A stretch of 64,000 nucleotides of DNA from Yoonia vestfoldensis (lineage in GTDB: Bacteria; Pseudomonadota; Alphaproteobacteria; Rhodobacterales; Rhodobacteraceae), in NCBI RefSeq assembly GCF_002158905.1, contig NZ_CP021432.1, forward strand, positions 1 through 64,000, given 5' to 3'. The position numbers were made by a program, and so were the translations under genes. How positions within the stretch are numbered: the first letter of the stretch is position 1; every line of letters starts with the position of its first letter. A model generated the notes under the pieces. It saw only the letters and a program-made list of their open reading frames with translations, was not told the DNA's origin and made no database searches. This document shows positions 60,251-64,000 of this stretch, one piece after another.

Positions 60251-60554
60251 ACACTACCAACACCGCACTAAAATCGGTAGGCGGCGCCAGAAGCACTTTG
60301 CCTCTCTGGATCTATGAACGGCGATCCGGCTGTTACGGCTGGACGAAAATTCTGATCGCCTGCTGTCGGCCTGGATTGGCGTCAGCTTCGGGCCGATCGC
60401 AACAAGCTAAATTTTCTGCTCAAGCTAAATTCTGCGGGGCGGCATTTGGGAAAGAGCACTCTTTCGAGACTTTTGCTGCGCAAGTCGTCTATTTCCGGCT
60501 TGGGCCGCACCTAAACGCCTAGGAAAGCCCGAGTGTCTTTCAAGCACACTCACA
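60251..60554. other. Non-coding stretch with a short direct repeat
   Basis: CAAGCTAAATT occurs twice between about 60402 and 60431. No gene is supported in this 300-base stretch. Confidence 0.35.
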
Positions 60555-60587
60555 CAAAAAAGGGGAACCGCGTTGCCGCGGCTCCCC
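60555..60587 (-). terminator. Intrinsic terminator of the tandem DUF736 gene
   Basis: On the minus strand GGGGAGCCGCG, GCAA, CGCGGTTCCCC forms an eleven-pair stem with one wobble (60562-60587) followed by TTTTTTGTGTG. It is a strong Rho-independent terminator 30 bases after the DUF736 stop. Confidence 0.88.
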
Positions 60588-60616
60588 TGTCCTGTCAGTC
60601 GATGGTTTCGCGTACA

Positions 60617-61345
60617 TCAAGCAACAAGTGACAATCCACTGCTTGCATCCGGCTGCTGATCTCCGCTCTGTACAAACGGGATGATCGAGAAGGTTTGCCC
60701 GCCACGCTGCTCTTCGTTCTGCACGGCGTTGACGCGCAAATCGCCGTCGGGCGTGTTGATCAGCAGCGAGACGTAATCGTGCCCCGTACGGTTGCTTTTG
60801 GCCATCCAAGCGGAGCCAACGCGGATCGGGTTGCCTTTTGGGGAGCTCACTTCGATCCGGTAATCTGGGTGCGTCTCTTCCGTCTTGAAATCATTTTCGA
60901 TGAGCATGAAATCCAGATCGAACATCATGTTGGCGATGTAACCTGCGAAGGCGTTGTCAGCATCCATCGCCGTCAGCTCGCCCGAGATTGACCCGGATTT
61001 CATCGTGCCGTTTGAGACCAGCGGGATGATCTCGAAGTCTTCACTCTTGGCTTTACGCGCTTCCTGTGTCTGCACGGCATTGACGCGGAATGGCCCAAGG
61101 CCAACATCCAGCTGCATCGAGATGTAGGGATTACCGCTTGTGTTGCCGGTCTCGTTCCAGGCTGTGCCAATACGCACCTTGCGGCCTGATTTATTGACCG
61201 CCGTGACGTCATAGTCCGGGCTGCGCTCTGACATCTTTGCGCGGGTTTCCAACTGGATCGCGATGTCAAACTTGGTGTTGTGGATTGTGCCGGTGAAGAC
61301 AGCGGCTGCGGTGTCGGCGGTTTTCGTGAGGGTTCCTGCGAACAT
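60617..61345 (-). CDS. Tandem DUF736 protein
   Basis: A 242-residue protein starting MFAGTLTKTADTAAAVFTGT with AAGAAGGAT upstream. DUF736 proteins are usually about 100 residues; here two related units are fused. The first (about 1-110) holds VRIGTAWNETGNTSGNPYIS and FRVNAVQTQEA; the second (about 118-230) holds IRVGSAWMAKSNRTGHDYVS and LRVNAVQNEEQRG. The family is common on Alphaproteobacteria plasmids, with unknown function. Its position near the truncated strawberry-notch gene matches the usual backbone neighbourhood. A strong terminator follows. Confidence 0.87.
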   Translation of the reverse strand: MFAGTLTKTADTAAAVFTGTIHNTKFDIAIQLETRAKMSERSPDYDVTAVNKSGRKVRIGTAWNETGNTSGNPYISMQLDVGLGPFRVNAVQTQEARKAKSEDFEIIPLVSNGTMKSGSISGELTAMDADNAFAGYIANMMFDLDFMLIENDFKTEETHPDYRIEVSSPKGNPIRVGSAWMAKSNRTGHDYVSLLINTPDGDLRVNAVQNEEQRGGQTFSIIPFVQSGDQQPDASSGLSLVA

Positions 61346-61549
61346 GGGTCTTATCCTTCTTGGGTTATCGGGGCCCGACATCTTGCCAGACCATCCGAGA
61401 TTGCTTTTCGACCCCTTGTGGGATCACAAAACAGAAAGCCTGCTTTCAACTTTCTCCCGACCTCTCAAACAGTGCAGAGCCCCAAATGGACGCACGACGC
61501 CACAACACCAGCGCGACCCATTCTTTGCCCAATGGTCAAATGGGATGTT

Positions 61550-61756
61550 TCAGACACTACGATCGGAAAGGAAGAACTCCTCTTCCTGACCATTCAGACG
61601 GCCCCCACTGCGGTCAGCCAAACCAATGGCACTGCCGTTCGGCTCAAAGACGATGAGATACTGGCCCAGTATATCCTTGCGGACCACATAGCCCTCGTTT
61701 GACCAGTGAACGGTCTTCCCTCCGTCTACAGCTGTTTTGATTTCTGCAATGTTCAT
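61550..61756 (-). CDS. Small conserved protein, unknown (68 residues)
   Basis: The protein starts MNIAEIKTAVDGGKTVHWSN with AAAGGGA before the ATG. It is a single small domain with the segment GYVVRKDILGQYLIVFEPNG and an acidic tail (GQEEEFFLSD). Similar small proteins occur near DUF736 and strawberry-notch genes on plasmids. It has no known function. Confidence 0.65.
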   Translation of the reverse strand: MNIAEIKTAVDGGKTVHWSNEGYVVRKDILGQYLIVFEPNGSAIGLADRSGGRLNGQEEEFFLSDRSV

Positions 61757-61862
61757 GAGTCTATCCCTTTAGAGTGACGAATGCCGGCCGTGCACCCGCC
61801 TGTATGGGCGGGTGCTTGCTGTGATGCGTTTGAAGTATTGTGATGACTGTCAACGCCACTGA

Positions 61863-63731
61863 TCAGGCTGCGTTGCGGATACGCGCATTGCCATCGCCAA
61901 CAATGCGGGCGAGGATTGCTTCCGCATCGACACCTGCACCATGCGGGACAAAGACCCGCAGCTGGAAGGCGATGATTTCAGTAAAACACCCGAGGGCCTT
62001 GAGACCATCAATCGTGCCTTTGTCCGCCCCACCAATCTCCAAGCGCACGTCACCCGCAACGCGGCGGCGCGTCAGCGTCAGGCCGCGCCCCAGATCGACC
62101 GGCGCTGTAGAACCAAGGGCCGCTGTCAGCAGTTCACCCGGCGTTTCAGGCGTCCCTTTCATGAACCGCGCCCGAAGGGCTGCGGCCCCCTCCTCGCTGA
62201 GGGTGCGGCCAATCATGCTCGCACATCCTTCGGGCGTGACGCGATAGATGCGCTCGTTGCTTGTCGGGATGGTCTTCCAGATCGGAAGCAACAGACCCGT
62301 GAGCAAATAGAGCTTTGTCGTGGTGGTTTTGGGAAGACCATCGGCCTCCTCGTCCCAAAGCCGAATGAACTCTAATTGCTCGGTTTTCTCCCAAGCCGAG
62401 ACTTCAAACTTGCCCTCTTCAAGATAGGATTTGCCAGTGGGCCGCACAACCTTGCGCATGAGGGTGACGATGTCTTCGTCATACATCTGCATGGGGCGTT
62501 TAGAGATCAGCCCAACCCGCCTTGACGCCCGATTGACCATAGGGATTTTGTCGACGTTGTTGCGAAGGGCGCCATCGGCGCGCGCGATGTGAACAGGATC
62601 TGTCACCTCCAATCCAATGATACGTGTCACAGCACCGGATTGCGGGCAGGTCCATAAATCCTCCGCCGAGACCTGTTTGATCGTCTCGCCCCGCAGCGTT
62701 TCCACCCCAAGATCGAGCGTGCCTGCGTCCCGTGCACGCTCTGTCTGATCCGCAATCCGCTGCATGAACTCTGCAAAGAGCGCGTTCTGCATGTGGATCG
62801 GCAAGGCCAGCACCCGGTTGAGGAACCGCTGGATGGGAGGCAATTCTTCGAGCAGCACGCCATCCTTGTCGATCAGCCTCAACGCCGTCCAATCGGTAAA
62901 GGTCTCATAGCCCATCGCTTCCGCTCGCCCCGCAGCAAGATCGGCGTAGTATCCTCGCAGCGCGGATCGCGCGATGGGGCTTTCAAGATTGTCCTCTTCA
63001 CGAAACATGCCTTGCGAGCCTGTCTCACGTTGGCCTTTGGTGAGTGCGCCAAGCTGATCAAGACGTTTGCTGATTGTTGAGGTGAAGCGTTTTTCACCGT
63101 GCACATCCGAAGTACAGACCCGGAAGAACGGCGCGCTGACCTGCGCGGAGCGATGCGTACGCCCAAGTCCCTGGATGGCTGCATCCGCGCGCCAGCCGGG
63201 TTCCAGCAGATAATGGCGACGCCGCTTCTGGTTCTTTGCCGTTTGTGCCGCATGATAGGATCGCCCTGTGCCACCCGCATCCGAGAAGATCAGGATGTTT
63301 TTCTCGCCATCCATAAACGCCTGCGTCTCGGACGAATTGCTGCTCGCAGCGCGCTTTTCAATAAAGAGCGCGCCATCGCTAGATTTGAGTGGGCGAATGG
63401 ACCGGCCTGTGACTTCTGCCACGGCCTCATCCCCGAACGCCCAGAGGATTTGATCCAGTGCCGCAGGGATCGGGGCCAACGCCATCAAATCCATCATCGC
63501 CTCGTCCCGCAGGGCCAACGCTTCGCGAGAGACGACCAAGGCCCCTGTTTCATCCCGCAGCGGCTCTGCGACGACATTGCCGTCAATCTCGACCAGCTTC
63601 TGGGTGTGGATCGGAAACGCCTGTTCGAGATAGCCGAGCACATAATATGCCGCGTCACCGTTATGCGGAGTTCGGGATTTCAACCTGTTGTTCTGCTGAT
63701 TCATTTTCGGGTTTCCACTTTGGATAATCAT
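61863..63731 (-). pseudogene. C-terminal half of a second strawberry-notch helicase, 5' part missing
   Basis: The frame holds VLGYLEQAFPIHTQKLVEID, GGTGRSYHAAQTAKNQKRRR, QGLGRTHRSAQ, GEKRFTSTISKRLDQLGALT and FREEDNLESPIARSALRGYY. It runs parallel to residues from about 860 onward of the protein at the left end of the window. The methyltransferase and Walker A parts are absent, so the protein cannot be a working helicase. The cut lies near 63700, beside the start of a divergent tyrosine recombinase, which suggests that insertion or deletion by the recombinase element removed the 5' half. The remaining 600 codons have no stop, so the loss is recent or the fragment is still kept for some role. 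Confidence 0.82.
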
Positions 63732-63767
63732 GATGCCTCTGCTCTCAACCGCAGAAGGACATCCCCC

Positions 63768-64000
63768 ATGAACTCCCCCTCCAACTCTCCGCTCGGCGGC
63801 CGTGCTGACGCCGACGACGTCGCTCTGGTCAGTGCCTATCTCGCAGACAATCCCCGGCTCTCGAAGGGCGCCGTGGGTGCCGCCCGGCATTTTCTGAAGT
63901 GGGCACGCGCCCGGAAGATCCCGACCAGAGACCTCGACGCATCGGCGGTGGATCGGTTCCTTCGCCATCGCTGCCGCTGCGGCCGCTACAGCCCTGCGCA
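63768..64000 (+). CDS. Tyrosine recombinase, N-terminal part (runs off the window)
   Basis: The visible 77 residues begin MNSPSNSPLGGRADADDVAL with AAGGA nine bases before the ATG. The sequence YLADNPRLSKGAVGAARHFL and RHRCRCGRYSP is typical of the N-terminal core-binding domain of plasmid and RIT-type tyrosine recombinases of Alphaproteobacteria. The catalytic domain lies beyond the right edge. It diverges from the truncated strawberry-notch gene and probably marks the edge of an integrated recombinase element. The family call rests on a short stretch. Confidence 0.6.
   Translation, partial: MNSPSNSPLGGRADADDVALVSAYLADNPRLSKGAVGAARHFLKWARARKIPTRDLDASAVDRFLRHRCRCGRYSPA

Noticed and set aside
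1..64000. CRISPR arrays, tRNA or rRNA genes, replication initiator genes
   Set aside because: No regularly spaced repeats, no tRNA-like or rRNA-like sequence and no RepA, RepB or DnaA-like protein were seen on reading the window.

Overview
The window reads as part of a large, mosaic plasmid or integrated mobile region of an alphaproteobacterium, most likely a member of the Rhodobacteraceae (roseobacter group). The clues are a strawberry-notch helicase and ParB plasmid backbone with DUF3768/DUF736/DUF2493-type genes, a VirB/VirD4 conjugation system, etfBA of the alphaproteobacterial type, and a CCUCCUCCC-loop small RNA of the CcsR/cuckoo kind. No rRNA, tRNA, CRISPR array or replication initiator was seen.

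Layout. (1) 1-9300, minus strand: plasmid backbone with a ParB-like protein, several small conserved plasmid proteins, a ParDE toxin-antitoxin pair and a methyltransferase-helicase of the strawberry-notch type that runs off the left edge. (2) 9533-26555: a catabolic island. Short-chain dehydrogenase, Baeyer-Villiger monooxygenase, lactone hydrolase, iron alcohol dehydrogenase and aldehyde dehydrogenase would turn cyclohexanol or cyclohexanone into adipate. CoA transferase, acyl-CoA dehydrogenase with its own ETF, enoyl-CoA hydratase/3-hydroxyacyl-CoA dehydrogenase and 3-oxoadipyl-CoA thiolase would turn adipate into acetyl-CoA and succinyl-CoA. AraC and IclR regulators and a thioesterase accompany them. 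A dead IS5-type element sits inside the island. (3) 26600-28340: a possible small RNA, an XRE regulator and two unknown genes. (4) 28392-44633: a Tn3-family transposon followed by a virB operon (virB1-2-3-4-7-[IS1111]-LT-5-x-6-8-9-10-11). The transposon and an IS1111-type element have each damaged a transglycosylase gene of this operon. (5) 44877-53970: an Abi-like gene, a CcsR-like small RNA, virD4, relaxase, relaxosome accessory gene, a probable oriT nic site, an SH3-nuclease membrane protein and a DUF2493 protein. (6) 54696-61756: a large helicase-nuclease candidate defence protein, an IS1182-type element, a tandem DUF736 protein and a small unknown. (7) 61863-64000: the truncated C-terminal half of a second strawberry-notch protein, abutting a divergent tyrosine recombinase that runs off the right edge.

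The most notable points are the apparently complete cyclohexanol-to-central-metabolism pathway with a dedicated ETF; an IS1111 element whose 3' non-coding end contains short exact copies of both its insertion target and its own terminus, as expected of a bridge RNA; the twin-hairpin anti-Shine-Dalgarno RNA; and the standalone 1098-residue helicase-nuclease.
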